A stretch of 64,000 bases of DNA, taken from NCBI GenBank assembly GCA_947564735.1, contig CANOEC010000009.1:50328-114327 (forward strand), written 5' to 3'. The translations under genes were made by a program, and so were the position numbers. A model generated the notes under the pieces. It had not been told where the DNA came from, ran no database searches, and saw only the letters and a program-made list of their open reading frames with translations. Source of the stretch: an uncultured Lachnospiraceae bacterium (GTDB lineage: Bacteria; Bacillota; Clostridia; Lachnospirales; Lachnospiraceae). Below, in pieces: positions 45,511 to 55,674 of the stretch (the first letter of the stretch is position 1; the number at the start of each line of letters is the position of its first letter).

Positions 45511-47181
45511 TTAGAACAATCCGGTAATCATACCGTTCTCATTCACGTCAATCTGATACGCCGCCGGTTTTTTCGGCAGTCCCGGCATGGTCATGACCGC
45601 GCCGGTCAATACCACCACAAATCCGGCGCCCGCAGAGACATAGACTTCCCTCACATTCATCATAAAGCCTACCGGTCTGCCGAGCAGCGCCGGATCGTCA
45701 GACAGTGAATACTGCGTTTTTGCCATACATACCGGCAGACTGCCAAATCCGAGTTCTTCTAATCTGCCAAGCTGTCTCTCCGCAGCCGGAGTATAAGATA
45801 CACCACCCGCGCCGTATATTTTTGCTGCGACTGTCTCAATCTTTTCCTTGAGGGAAAGCGCATCCTCGTACAGCACCTTGAAATGACTCTCTTTCTTCTC
45901 AAGCGTCTCAAGCACCTTACCGGCAAGCTCCACGCCGCCCGCACCGCCTTTTTCCCATACTTCGGATATCGAGAACTCACATTCCCTGTCTTCACAGAAT
46001 TTCTTTACATATTCGATTTCCGCCTCTGTATCGGATACGAATGAATTTAACGTAACAACAATCGGCACGCCATACTCGTGAAGATTCTCGATATGCTTCT
46101 CCAGATTGACGATTCCCGCCTGCAGCGCAGCCAGATTCTCCACAGATAAGTCGCTCTTTGCCACACCGCCATTATATTTAAGCGCACGAATCGTTGCAAC
46201 CAGCACGACCGCATCCGGCTTGAGTCCCGCCATACGGCATTTGATATCAAAAAATTTCTCCGCGCCCAAATCGGCGCCAAAGCCTGCCTCCGTGATAACA
46301 TAATCCGCCATTTTGAGCGCTGTCTTCGTGGCACGGACAGAGTTACATCCATGCGCGATGTTAGCAAAAGGTCCCCCGTGCACCAGAGCCGGTGTATGCT
46401 CCAGTGTCTGAATCAGATTGGGTTTCATGGCGTCCTTTAACAACGCCGTCATGGCGCCCACCGCATTCAAATCGGAAGCCGTCACGGGCTTTCCCTCATA
46501 GCTATATGCAACAATAATCCGTCCAAGCCGCTCTTTTAAATCGGCAATGTCTGTAGAAAGACAAAGGATTGCCATAATCTCGGAGGCAACCGTAATTACA
46601 AAGTGGTCTTCCCGCACAACGCCGTCCGTCCTGCCGCCAAGTCCCACTACCACATTGCGAAGCGCCCTGTCATTCATATCCAGACATCTCTTCCAGACCA
46701 CTTGTCTTGGGTCAATATTCAGCTCGTTCCCCTGCTGGAGATGATTATCAAGGATTGCCGCCAGCAGATTATTGGCAGAAGTAATCGCATGAAAATCTCC
46801 GGTAAAATGCAGATTCAAATCCTCCATTGGAACCACCTGCGCATAACCGCCGCCGGCTGCGCCTCCCTTGACACCGAAGCATGGTCCAAGGGATGGCTCC
46901 CTGAGCGCAATGATCGCCTTCTTTCCCATGATGCCAAACGCCTGTCCGAGACCCACACTCGTGGTTGTCTTGCCTTCACCGGCTGGTGTGGGATTGATTG
47001 CCGTCACAAGAATCAGTCTGCCATCAGGATTGCCTTGAATCCGCTCAATATATTCATCCGATATTTTCGCCTTATACTTGCCGTATAATTCCAAGTCATC
47101 CGGCAATATTCCTATTTTTCCGGCAACATCCACAATATTCTCAAGTACCGCTTCCTGCGCAATTTCAATATCAGTCTTCAA
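45511..47181 (-). CDS. fhs: Formate-tetrahydrofolate ligase
   Basis: ATP-dependent synthesis of 10-formyl-THF, 556 residues, normal length. The P-loop is [60 protein letters not shown] is the conserved core. The start is TTG 47181 with AGGAAGG eight bases upstream. It lies 31 bases after the ftsK stop. Common in acetogens and other anaerobes; on its own it does not show acetogenesis. Confidence 0.97.
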   Translation of the reverse strand: MKTDIEIAQEAVLENIVDVAGKIGILPDDLELYGKYKAKISDEYIERIQGNPDGRLILVTAINPTPAGEGKTTTSVGLGQAFGIMGKKAIIALREPSLGPCFGVKGGAAGGGYAQVVPMEDLNLHFTGDFHAITSANNLLAAILDNHLQQGNELNIDPRQVVWKRCLDMNDRALRNVVVGLGGRTDGVVREDHFVITVASEIMAILCLSTDIADLKERLGRIIVAYSYEGKPVTASDLNAVGAMTALLKDAMKPNLIQTLEHTPALVHGGPFANIAHGCNSVRATKTALKMADYVITEAGFGADLGAEKFFDIKCRMAGLKPDAVVLVATIRALKYNGGVAKSDLSVENLAALQAGIVNLEKHIENLHEYGVPIVVTLNSFVSDTEAEIEYVKKFCEDRECEFSISEVWEKGGAGGVELAGKVLETLEKKESHFKVLYEDALSLKEKIETVAAKIYGAGGVSYTPAAERQLGRLEELGFGSLPVCMAKTQYSLSDDPALLGRPVGFMMNVREVYVSAGAGFVVVLTGAVMTMPGLPKKPAAYQIDVNENGMITGLF

Positions 47182-47212
47182 ATCTGCGCCCTTCCTTTCC
47201 GTTAATCATATC

Positions 47213-49966
47213 TTACAACGTTTCCTCAATAAACTGTTCAAATTCCTCGGCGCTCATCAAAACCTTACGGGGCTTTGTTCCCTCTTCCTCCCCGACAACG
47301 CCTGCCTCGCACAGCTGATCCATAATCCGAGCCGCCCTGTTAAAACCAATTTTAAACATTCTCTGCAGCATCCCGATAGATGCCTTATCTTTGTCGATAA
47401 TAAATCTTCCGGCTTCTGCAAAATACTGGTCGTACTCGGAGCCGCCCTCACCGGCAGATGTGCCTCCGCCGGAGGTGCTGCCCATGCTCTTAATCTGTTC
47501 CTCCACGTCGTCGCTGTAGACATTTCCGATTGCCTGATTCTTCAGAAAATCAACGACATCTCCCACTTCTTTATCCGATACGAACGCCCCCTGAACACGC
47601 GCCGGCTTCGGATATCCCTGCGGATAAAACAGCATGTCCCCTTTCCCAAGAAGCTTCTCCGCACCTACCATATCAAGAATCGTCCTGGAATCAACACCGC
47701 TTGATACTGCAAAGGCAACCCTGCTTGGCATGTTCGCTTTAATCAGACCCGTAATAACGTCAACTGACGGTCTCTGCGTCGCTATGATCAGATGAATCCC
47801 ACACGCTCTTGCAAGCTGCGCCAGACGGCAGATAGACTCCTCAACCTCTCCCGGCGATACCATCATCAAATCAGCCAGCTCGTCTACGATAATGAGAATC
47901 TGCGGAAGCCGCTGTGGCGCTTCCGGATCTCCTGCCTCGCGCATTCCCTCCACTTTCTTATTATAGCCCTTTAAGTCACGCACGTTATAGTCCGCAAACT
48001 TCTTGTAACGGTCTGTCATCTCTGCAACACCCCAATGGAGCGCGGCGGCAGCTTTCTTCGGATCCGTGACAACCGGAATCAACAGATGGGGAATCCCGTT
48101 ATAAACACTCAGTTCCACCACCTTCGGGTCAACCATAATCATCTTCACGTCTTCCGGCTTCGCTTTATACAAAATACCCATGATAATCGTATTGATGCAG
48201 ACCGACTTACCCGAACCGGTCGCTCCCGCTATCAGCATATGCGGCATCTTGGCAATGTCTGTAACCACAATCTTGCCCCCGATATCCTTTCCCACCGCAA
48301 ATGCAAGATTGGACGGGAACTCCTTAAACTCTTTTGACTCCACCAAGTCTCTGAACGCCACGGCGGTATTTTCTTTATTGGGCACCTCGATGCCCACTGC
48401 CGCCTTCCCCGGAATCGGCGCTTCGATACGGATATCCGTAGCCGCCAGATTCAATTTGATATCATCCGCAAGTCCGACAATCTTGCTGACCTTGACCCCC
48501 TGTTCCGGCTGTAACTCGTACCGGGTCACGGAAGGTCCCTGACTGATGTCCGTAACCGTCACCTTCACGCCAAAAGTTGCAAGTGTCTGCTGCAGGCGTG
48601 CCGCTGTCTCCTTAAGCTCCCTGGCGGAATCCCCGCCATTTTTACTGTTTCCTTTTGCTAACAGACTGGTGGACGGGAATTTGTACGGTCTTGCCGTTTT
48701 CTGCCCGCTTTCGGGAATCTCCCGCTCCACCGGCGCCGTGACAGGTGCAGCTTCCTTCACTGCAGGACGTTTTACATTCTCTTTCAGCGGTTCTCTCTCC
48801 GGTGTTGTTTCCATATGTATCACGGGTTCTGCTTCCCTCTCGGATTCCGGCATCTGCACCGGAATCTCATCCGCCGCTCCATGTATACGAATTTCATCCA
48901 ATTCGTCAGACTCATTCTCTATGTAGTGATAAGAATGGGCATCCCGCACCGGTTCGTATTCAACCACTGCATCTGCCTCATCATTTGCCGGATGCAGCGT
49001 AATCTCATGAATATCATCCCGCACCCGTTCTACCGCTTCACTCTCCTTTTCTTTTTCCCTGCCAAGTGCCGTATCAATCATGACTCCGGTCACTTTTTTA
49101 TCCATACGCAGAATCTTCTCGTTCTCAATCTCCTCAAGCCGCTGTCTGCGCTCTTCCTCTTTTTGCCTGCGTTCTTCCTCTCTATGTCTGCGTCTCTCCT
49201 CATCTCTTAACCTGCGTTTTTCTTCATCTCTGGCACGTTTTTCTTCCATTGATGCACGCTTCTCTTCCATCATTACACGCCGCTGCTTTGCACGTTCCCT
49301 GCGATATGCCGCATCCTCCACAGACCGCTCGTACACTTTGCGCCCCTGTCTGGTCACTCCTCCGATAAATGACTTCTCCGTCACGACCACCATACAGATA
49401 ATGCCCAGCACAAGAACCGCCAGCACAGTACCTACCATGCCGAGGAATTTGTATGACAGATAGGCTAAGGAACCGGCAATGATACCCCCACCGCTGCGGT
49501 TCTCACTGCATCTTAGGTAAATCTCTTTGACCTGATAGCTTTCCGTCTGCGCAAGCTCCGCACCAAACAGTTCGCAGACAATGCTGATAAGTACAAATAG
49601 AATGATGCCTGCGGCGAGTTTTCTGCCTGCCACATAATTGCCCGTATTGGACATTGCAAAGGCAATTGCTAAAAAAATCACAATCGGCGCAATATACGCG
49701 GTCAGACCGAAAATTCCGAACATCACGTTGCTCACGATGTCTCCTACTTTTCCAACTATACCAAAATTGCAAAGGAATATTATCACTGCAAGGGCAAAAA
49801 ATACAATCAGCAGTATCTCGTTTCGGATTGCCACATCCATCGGCTGTGCCTGCGCCTGACGGCTGCTTCTCTGTCTTTCTGATTGTGTCTTTCTGCCCGC
49901 GCTTCTATTTGAAGTTGTCGTCTTTTTGTTCCCGGAAGAACGTTTTCCTCCTTGGTTAGATGCCAT
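47213..49966 (-). CDS. ftsK: DNA translocase FtsK/SpoIIIE
   Basis: Septum-located DNA pump for chromosome segregation, 917 residues. The N-terminus has four membrane helices (about 45-200). A long charged Arg/Glu-rich coiled linker is at about 240-310 (RRRHREEERRQKEEERRQR), followed by an acidic linker to about 440. The RecA-like motor has Walker A GATGSGKSVCINTI and Walker B ILIIVDELADLMM. The C-terminal gamma domain (DKASIGMLQRMFKIGFNRAARIMDQLCEAG) reads DNA polarity. Whether it serves vegetative division, spore filling or both cannot be told. Own promoter at 50015-50043. Confidence 0.95.
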   Translation of the reverse strand: MASNQGGKRSSGNKKTTTSNRSAGRKTQSERQRSSRQAQAQPMDVAIRNEILLIVFFALAVIIFLCNFGIVGKVGDIVSNVMFGIFGLTAYIAPIVIFLAIAFAMSNTGNYVAGRKLAAGIILFVLISIVCELFGAELAQTESYQVKEIYLRCSENRSGGGIIAGSLAYLSYKFLGMVGTVLAVLVLGIICMVVVTEKSFIGGVTRQGRKVYERSVEDAAYRRERAKQRRVMMEEKRASMEEKRARDEEKRRLRDEERRRHREEERRQKEEERRQRLEEIENEKILRMDKKVTGVMIDTALGREKEKESEAVERVRDDIHEITLHPANDEADAVVEYEPVRDAHSYHYIENESDELDEIRIHGAADEIPVQMPESEREAEPVIHMETTPEREPLKENVKRPAVKEAAPVTAPVEREIPESGQKTARPYKFPSTSLLAKGNSKNGGDSARELKETAARLQQTLATFGVKVTVTDISQGPSVTRYELQPEQGVKVSKIVGLADDIKLNLAATDIRIEAPIPGKAAVGIEVPNKENTAVAFRDLVESKEFKEFPSNLAFAVGKDIGGKIVVTDIAKMPHMLIAGATGSGKSVCINTIIMGILYKAKPEDVKMIMVDPKVVELSVYNGIPHLLIPVVTDPKKAAAALHWGVAEMTDRYKKFADYNVRDLKGYNKKVEGMREAGDPEAPQRLPQILIIVDELADLMMVSPGEVEESICRLAQLARACGIHLIIATQRPSVDVITGLIKANMPSRVAFAVSSGVDSRTILDMVGAEKLLGKGDMLFYPQGYPKPARVQGAFVSDKEVGDVVDFLKNQAIGNVYSDDVEEQIKSMGSTSGGGTSAGEGGSEYDQYFAEAGRFIIDKDKASIGMLQRMFKIGFNRAARIMDQLCEAGVVGEEEGTKPRKVLMSAEEFEQFIEETL

Positions 49967-50014
49967 GTCAAATGCCTCCTGAGCATACTCTCATCTGATA
50001 ATATGACTCAATAT

Positions 50015-50043
50015 AGTATAGCATTTTCATTTTCGCTTGTCAT
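50015..50043 (-). promoter_or_regulatory. Promoter of ftsK
   Basis: ATGACA (50038-50043), a 17-base spacer and TATACT (50015-50020) on the minus strand, about 50 bases before the ATG and just after the tepA stop. Confidence 0.65.
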
Positions 50044-50046
50044 CCT

Positions 50047-50829
50047 TTAATTTGTATCCGCTTTTTTCTTATCTACCATATCGTGGAGATGCTTCACGGC
50101 GTCCTTAATGCCTCCAACCTGACAGATAATACCTTCTTCCACCGCTTCATTCCCGACGAGTATGGTGCCTACGTCCTTTGTCAGCACGCCCGTTTCCATC
50201 ATCAGCTCTTCCAGCCTTGTCTTCGATATCTTGCAGTGATCACATACAAACCCTGTGATACGGTTCTGTATCTGCCTAAAATAATCGAATGTCTGCTGTA
50301 CGCCAATCACCATCCCGTTGAGCCTTACCGGATGAATCACCATCGTCCCTGTAGGCACAATATAGGAATAATCCGTACTGACGGCAATTGGTACGCCGAT
50401 GGAATGACTTCCTCCAAGCACAAGCGACACGGTCGGTTTGCTTAAGGACGCAATCATCTCCGCGATGGCAAGCCCAGCCTCCACATCTCCGCCCATCGTA
50501 TTTAACAGAATCAACACACCGTCTATCTCTTTGCTGTCCTCTATTGCTGCAAGCTGTGGGAGCACATGCTCATACTTGGTCGTCTTGGAAGTGCTGCTCA
50601 AATTATCATGACCTTCGATCTCACCGATAATCGTAATCAAATGAATCTTGTGATGCGCTTCGTTTTCGTCTAACGTAATCTGGCCGACTTCCCCAATTCG
50701 TTCGTCACGATGCTTCTCCTTGTCCTGCTGCTTCTCCTGTGCCTCCTGTTTTTCTTCCTTTTCGCTCTTGCTTTCTTTGTGTTCTCTATGCTCTTTGTGT
50801 CCGTTCTTATTCGTATCTTTGTTTCCCAT
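50047..50829 (-). CDS. tepA: TepA-like ClpP-class serine protease
   Basis: 260 residues. The first 50 residues are a Lys/Glu/His/Gln low-complexity extension. The ClpP fold follows: NTMGGDVEAGLAIAEMIASLSKP, the catalytic Ser in GGSHSIGVPIA and His in MVIHPVRL. Asp is expected in the following helix. It matches the TepA/YmfB branch rather than true ClpP. The tepA-spoIIIE order is the same as in Bacillus, where TepA is linked to spore function. CGGAGG lies six bases before the ATG. Confidence 0.88.
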   Translation of the reverse strand: MGNKDTNKNGHKEHREHKESKSEKEEKQEAQEKQQDKEKHRDERIGEVGQITLDENEAHHKIHLITIIGEIEGHDNLSSTSKTTKYEHVLPQLAAIEDSKEIDGVLILLNTMGGDVEAGLAIAEMIASLSKPTVSLVLGGSHSIGVPIAVSTDYSYIVPTGTMVIHPVRLNGMVIGVQQTFDYFRQIQNRITGFVCDHCKISKTRLEELMMETGVLTKDVGTILVGNEAVEEGIICQVGGIKDAVKHLHDMVDKKKADTN

Positions 50830-50878
50830 CTCAAACCTCCGTTCTGCTTATCTGGCTGCTTTTAAGCATATATAATAA

Positions 50879-50911
50879 AAGAGAGAACCACGTTTTTTGC
50901 GATTCTCTCTT
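50879..50911 (-). terminator. Terminator of the polytopic membrane protein gene
   Basis: AAGAGAGAA and TTCTCTCTT form a 9-bp stem, with TTTTATT following on the minus strand, between the 51015 stop and tepA. Confidence 0.7.
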
Positions 50912-51014
50912 AGTTTACGTTATCTTTTCATATTTATACGTTCTGCGCGCACATGCGTACCAACAACGGCATTCTGCCAGTATCCGCCGGTTTTATGAAC
51001 GGCATACAAACATA

Positions 51015-52667
51015 TTAAATGTCAAAATCATCATTATCATCCACTTCTATATCGTAAAACATATCCTTTTCATCAATCTGATACTGATAATCCATCTCCT
51101 TTTTCACATGCTTCTTTGGAAGGGGCAGCGGATTCTCAAAGAAACGCGGTTTCTCCGGCGCGTCTGTTTCTGTTGTCTTCGTTCCCTCCTGCTGTGCGTC
51201 CGTCATGGGCACCTCCTTCGTCTGCTCCTGTCCTGTATGCGTTCCGCCGCCCACCGGCTGGTTTTCCTGCTCCTTTGTCTGTTCCTGCATTGCCTTTGCC
51301 TTGCCACCGAAAATACAATTCTGCAATCCCAGACCTGCCAAGACTGCCCACACGTACAAAGAAAAAATTCCGAAAAAATCTTCTCCGCCTCCCTGCCCCA
51401 ATACAAACATGGGCGCCGGTGCCGTCAGTACGCACAAAAACATCCACAACGTATAATTCTGCTCCTTGTCTTTTCTTAAATAATCAAAGACAAGAAAGGT
51501 CGCAAACACCACCGATATGCCCATCAGATAAATGTCCGCATAATACGGGTAAGAAGGAATCGGGGGAAGCATGTACTGAAGCAGCTTAAATTGTCCTGCG
51601 CACCGCGCAGTCATTCCGTAAAAATCAATTCCGTTCTCAAAAGATACGACAGCCGTCAGCCCGGCAAAACACAACACGGCAGCCAGAGACGCCGTAAGGA
51701 TAACCGCCGCGTTTACGCCTGCTCCATGACAGGGCGGTCGTCCTTCCTGCCGATGCTTTTTTCCTGCTATTAACGCCGCCGCCAGCAGAATCAAAAGCGT
51801 TAATGCTGTTGGATGCAGCCAGATTAGGAAACCAATCACAACACCCAGAAAGACAGCCAGAATAACCGCCGCCGGAATACGAAAACAGTTCTCACAATAG
51901 CGCCTGACATAACTTACAATAAAAAACATACCAAACAGATACAGATCAAAGAAAAACCATTCCGGACCGACACAGACAAGCATCTCCATGCAGCAGCACG
52001 AACATGCCAGATACAAAAGCGCCGCACATGCCGGTATACGACCTGCCATCTTTCGCGTCACAACATAAGCCAGTATCATACCGATGATTTGCAAAAAAAC
52101 CTGCATCACAATTGCCGAGGCAAACTTATTTCCCAGAAAAGACAAGACTACCGACAGACACAGGACGTATAGATTTCCAAGTCCGAGGATAGAAAAAGAC
52201 GGCGCCGAATGTTCCATAGTCACGACTGCCATATCATAATACTGCATTCCCTGTATCTTCCCATGCGAAAAAAGCAGACCGTTTTGTGCCATGAAAATAT
52301 CATATTTCGCATAATCAATCCGCAAAACAATGCCTGCCGCCATGATAAGCAGCGCCGCCATACACTCAAATCCAGTGATGACAGACGGTTTCCATATACA
52401 TTTCTTTCTGATTTGACCGGCAATTTTGCGAATCATCCAGTATAAGCCGATTGTACCCGGAACAACCAGAACGCCAATCACACTCAGCATACCGGCTGAC
52501 ATCCCCGCAAGCGGTGAAACAACACTGTCCGGAAAATTTTCTGCGTACGGCACTCCTGCAAAGTAGTACGCCCATATCATTCCTGCATATACCAACAGTG
52601 CAATACACAAAACCGCATACAAAATCCATACCACGCAGTCAAACCACGTTTTACGATAAGTCATCAT
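51015..52667 (-). CDS. Polytopic membrane protein with acidic C-terminal tail
   Basis: 550 residues with about eleven membrane helices in the first 430 residues, in a pattern like glycosyltransferase-C or mannosyltransferase-type membrane proteins. HSAPSFSILGLGNLYVLCLSVVLSFLGNKFASAIVMQVFLQIIGMILAY and an RKDKEQNYTLWM segment are visible, but no catalytic motif is certain. The last 110 residues are cytosolic: a Gln/Thr/Glu-rich linker, then PRFFENPLPLPKKHVKKEMDYQYQIDEKDMFYDIEVDDNDDFDI. I believe this last type of motif recurs in Lachnospiraceae proteins. The function is unknown. It has its own terminator. Confidence 0.75.
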   Translation of the reverse strand: MMTYRKTWFDCVVWILYAVLCIALLVYAGMIWAYYFAGVPYAENFPDSVVSPLAGMSAGMLSVIGVLVVPGTIGLYWMIRKIAGQIRKKCIWKPSVITGFECMAALLIMAAGIVLRIDYAKYDIFMAQNGLLFSHGKIQGMQYYDMAVVTMEHSAPSFSILGLGNLYVLCLSVVLSFLGNKFASAIVMQVFLQIIGMILAYVVTRKMAGRIPACAALLYLACSCCCMEMLVCVGPEWFFFDLYLFGMFFIVSYVRRYCENCFRIPAAVILAVFLGVVIGFLIWLHPTALTLLILLAAALIAGKKHRQEGRPPCHGAGVNAAVILTASLAAVLCFAGLTAVVSFENGIDFYGMTARCAGQFKLLQYMLPPIPSYPYYADIYLMGISVVFATFLVFDYLRKDKEQNYTLWMFLCVLTAPAPMFVLGQGGGEDFFGIFSLYVWAVLAGLGLQNCIFGGKAKAMQEQTKEQENQPVGGGTHTGQEQTKEVPMTDAQQEGTKTTETDAPEKPRFFENPLPLPKKHVKKEMDYQYQIDEKDMFYDIEVDDNDDFDI

Positions 52668-52680
52668 CTCTTATCCTTCT

Positions 52681-53971
52681 CTATTGTATTTTAGACAACG
52701 CCTGTTCCAAATCTGCAATGATATCATCCACATGTTCGATGCCAACAGACAATCTGATCAAATCCGGAGCGACGCCCGCTTCTTTTAACTGTTCGTCATT
52801 CATCTGTCTGTGCGTATGGCTTGCCGGGTGCAGCACACTCGTCCTTGCATCCGCCACATGCGTCACAATAGCAGCTAACTCCAAGCAGTCCATCATCTTA
52901 GCCGCTGCCTCCCTGCCGCCCTTTAACCCGAAGGAAATCACGCCGCAAGTACCATCCGGCATATACTTGAGAGCATTCGCGTAATACCGATTGCTCTTAA
53001 GCCCCGGATAATTCACCCACGCAACTTTCTCATGGGCTTCCAGATATTCTGCTACTTTCTGCGCATTGAAACAATGACGCTCCATACGAAGCGACAGCGT
53101 CTCCAATCCCACATTCAGCAAAAAAGCATTCTGCGGAGACTGCATGGACCCTAAATCTCTCATGAGCTGCGTTGTCGCTTTCGTAAGATAAGCCGCCTTA
53201 CCGAACTTCTCCGTATAGATGATGCCATGATAGGATTCATCCGACGTACAAAGTCCCGGAAACTTGTCCGGATATGCACTCCAGTCAAAATTACCGGAAT
53301 CCACAATACAGCCGCCCAACGCCATGGCATGTCCATCCATATACTTCGTTGTGGAATGTATAACAATATCCGCACCCCATTTGATTGGATTGCAATTGAT
53401 TGGAGTTGCAAAAGTATTATCGACAATCAACGGCACCTGATGATCGTGCGCCACCTTGGCAAATTTCTCGATATCCAGCACAACAAGCGCAGGATTGGCG
53501 ATTGTCTCCGCAAAAACACATTACGCCGTTCTGAATATCTGTGAGGCGGGAGACCATATTGTATTATCGTCTACCGTATATGGAGGTACATTCGATTCCC
53601 ATCTTTTTCATGGTACAGGTAATCAGATTGAATGTACCTCCATATACGGTAGACGATAATACAATATGGTCTCCCGCCTCACAGATATTCAGAACGGCGT
53701 AATGTGTCGCTGCCTGCCCGGAAGACGTTAACATTGCCGCCACGCCGCCTTCCAGCTCACATATCTTTGCCGCCACGCAGTCGTTCGTCGGATTTTGCAG
53801 TCTGCTGTAAAAATATCCGCTTTCCTCCAGATCAAACAGTCTGCCCATCTGCTCCGAAGATTCATATTTAAACGTCGTGCTCTGATAAATTGGCAATACG
53901 CGCGGTTCCCCGTTTTTCGGCTGCCATCCCGACTGGATGCAGATTGTCTCTTTCTTATATGGTCTGTTCAT
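52681..53971 (-). pseudogene. metY: O-acetylhomoserine aminocarboxypropyltransferase, disrupted
   Basis: PLP enzyme of the Cys/Met metabolism family (O-acetylhomoserine sulfhydrylase). The N-terminal part (53971 to about 53592, MNRPYKKETICIQSGWQPKNGEPRVLPIYQSTTFKYES to MKKMGIECT) and the C-terminal part (from VFAETIANPALVVLDIEKFAKVAHDH near 53519 down to 52681, with the PLP lysine in HSTTKYMDGHA) are each intact. They lie in different frames. The roughly 24-codon connecting segment has been replaced by an inverted copy of the upstream coding sequence, which brings in stop codon TAA at 53564-53566. The start is ATG 53971 with GAGGAG nine bases upstream, overlapping the CFI-box gene by 17 bases. 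It is non-functional as written, unless the rearrangement is an assembly artefact. Confidence 0.88.
53516..53707. repeat. Perfect 78-bp inverted repeat inside metY
   Basis: Arms 53516-53593 and 53630-53707 are exact reverse complements, separated by 36 bases. The right arm is the original metY coding sequence (THYAVLNICEAGDHIVLSSTVYGGTF). The left arm is the intruding copy, and read on plus it spells the same protein segment. Confidence 0.97.
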
Positions 53972-54779
53972 CCTTATGCGCTCCTCTCCTGTCATGCCAA
54001 TTCGTCACCATGTACTCATTTTTTAACTCCGTCATCATCTGCTGATATAACTGCCGGCACTGTTCGTTTTTCTGCTGCTTTACTAACGCAACGCATCTGC
54101 TGATATAATTGTTCCACAAATACATGTATTTTTCTTCCGGATCCGCCTCTTTGGCAATGCGCTTTACAATCGTCGGTGCAATATCGTAGTATTCCTGTAT
54201 CAGCGCCTCCCCGTCTGCCTGTCTGAACATATATTCGTCTCTGTACTGCTTCATCAGAGCTATTTCCCGACAATCCTGAGGTTTATGTATTCCACAGCAC
54301 ACTGCCGTCGTCACGAAGCATAGCTTCTGCTTGAATCCGCTTTGAATCGACTCATAATCCGCCGCCTGAATACGCTGTCCGAACCGTTCTTCCCACTTCA
54401 TGCCGATGGCATCGGTCAGCTTACGCATTTCCTCTTCCCCGCCGCCACAGCGTCTCTGATAGGCAATGATTGCCGGAAGAAAATAGGACACCATATACAG
54501 ATTGATATTCATCTGCGCGGCATTTCTTTTCGCTCTTCCTTTTTTAGCATCAAGTAGTTCACTGGCTCTGTCAGCCAGACAGTCAGCCACCTGCCTTCTG
54601 TCCTTTTCCCTGTCTGGCATACTTCCATTCCATGTGTCTGCCAGCGTGGACCACACATGCGCATTATCATCCACATACTTTCTGAATGACGCCTGATAGG
54701 TCTCCTTCTTAAACTCAGCAATCCTTGCCGGTGCCTGTTCCAGCAGATCGGCTATCTGATTCAGTTCCGGTTTCTCCAT
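53955..54779 (-). CDS. Hypothetical protein with CFI-box-like motif
   Basis: 274-residue helical protein. Residues about 165-220 (CFVTTAVCCGIHKPQDCREIALMKQYRDEYMFRQADGEALIQEYYDIAPTIVKRI) resemble the CFI-box domain: C-F-x-x-T-A, an Arg-Asp pair and YY...P. No signal or membrane segment. A REKDRRQVADCLADRA segment sits near the N-terminus. ATG 54779 is preferred over the TTG one codon earlier. It overlaps metY and follows yebC by 23 bases. The function is unknown. Confidence 0.72.
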   Translation of the reverse strand: MEKPELNQIADLLEQAPARIAEFKKETYQASFRKYVDDNAHVWSTLADTWNGSMPDREKDRRQVADCLADRASELLDAKKGRAKRNAAQMNINLYMVSYFLPAIIAYQRRCGGGEEEMRKLTDAIGMKWEERFGQRIQAADYESIQSGFKQKLCFVTTAVCCGIHKPQDCREIALMKQYRDEYMFRQADGEALIQEYYDIAPTIVKRIAKEADPEEKYMYLWNNYISRCVALVKQQKNEQCRQLYQQMMTELKNEYMVTNWHDRRGAHKDEQTI

Positions 54780-54802
54780 CAATCCTACCCTGCTTCCTGC
54801 CT

Positions 54803-55531
54803 TTATTCATCCCAATTATGGTACACAGCCTGCACATCATCGTCATCTTCCAGCAAATCCAGCGTTCTTTGTAGATTCTTCACCGCCGTCTCATCCGTAA
54901 GCTCTACCCAGTTCTGCGGAATCATCGTTACCTCGGAAGAAACCGCTGTTATGCCTGCATCCTTTAATGCATTGTCCACCTCGCTCCACTGATCCGGGTC
55001 GGTATATACCTCATAGCAGTCCTCTTCCTCTGAAAAGTCCTCCGCTCCCGCATCGAGCGCCAGCATCATCAAATCATCCGCTTCCATATCGCATTCTTCT
55101 TTGTCAATCATAATCAGTCCCTTTTTGTCAAACATAAAAGAGACACAGCCGGGCGTTCCCACATTACCCTGCCCTTTTGTAAAAGCGCTTCTTACATTAG
55201 CCGCCGTTCTGTTCGGATTGTCCGTGAGGGCGTCTACGATAATCGCAATACCGTTGGGACCGTACCCCTCATAGGTCACATATTTGTAGTTGACGCTGCC
55301 GCCTTCGCCCGCCGCCTTCTTAATGCCTCTGTCAATCGTATCGTTCGGCATATTGTTCGCCTTCGCCTTGGCAATCACCTGCGCCAGCTTGAAATTATTC
55401 GCCGGATCCGGTCCTCCTTCTTTCACCGCTACCGCAATCTCACGTCCGATAATGGTAAATATTTTGCCCTTTGCAGCATCATTTTTTTCTTTTTTATGCT
55501 TAATGTTTGCAAATTTGGAATGTCCTGACAT
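54803..55531 (-). CDS. yebC: YebC/PmpR-family translation or transcription factor
   Basis: 242 residues, usual length. MSGHSKFANIKHKKEKNDAAKGKIFTIIGREIAVAVKEGGPDPANNFKLAQVIAKAKANNMPNDTIDRGIKKAAG is the family signature, and the acidic domain 2 and C-terminal LLEDDDDVQAVYHNWDE are present. Members bind DNA in some species and recent work links others to resolving ribosome stalling at proline stretches. ATG 55531 with GGAG eight bases upstream is chosen; the open frame extends 14 codons further but is not conserved. Confidence 0.95.
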   Translation of the reverse strand: MSGHSKFANIKHKKEKNDAAKGKIFTIIGREIAVAVKEGGPDPANNFKLAQVIAKAKANNMPNDTIDRGIKKAAGEGGSVNYKYVTYEGYGPNGIAIIVDALTDNPNRTAANVRSAFTKGQGNVGTPGCVSFMFDKKGLIMIDKEECDMEADDLMMLALDAGAEDFSEEEDCYEVYTDPDQWSEVDNALKDAGITAVSSEVTMIPQNWVELTDETAVKNLQRTLDLLEDDDDVQAVYHNWDE

Positions 55532-55674
55532 GTCATACTCTCCTTTGTCTTCTATTGTTTCTTTTAATTCCAATTTCTTATCATATCATTTTTTGTGCCT
55601 TGATTCAACCACGACCTGTCTCGCACATATTTTCACCTAAGCGCTTCCGTCTTCCGCAGCAGCCACACCCGGTC

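Noticed and set aside
53456-53659. Plus-strand open frame encoding a MetY-like segment
   Set aside because: It is the product of the inverted copy in metY, not a separate gene. No start site or full domain.
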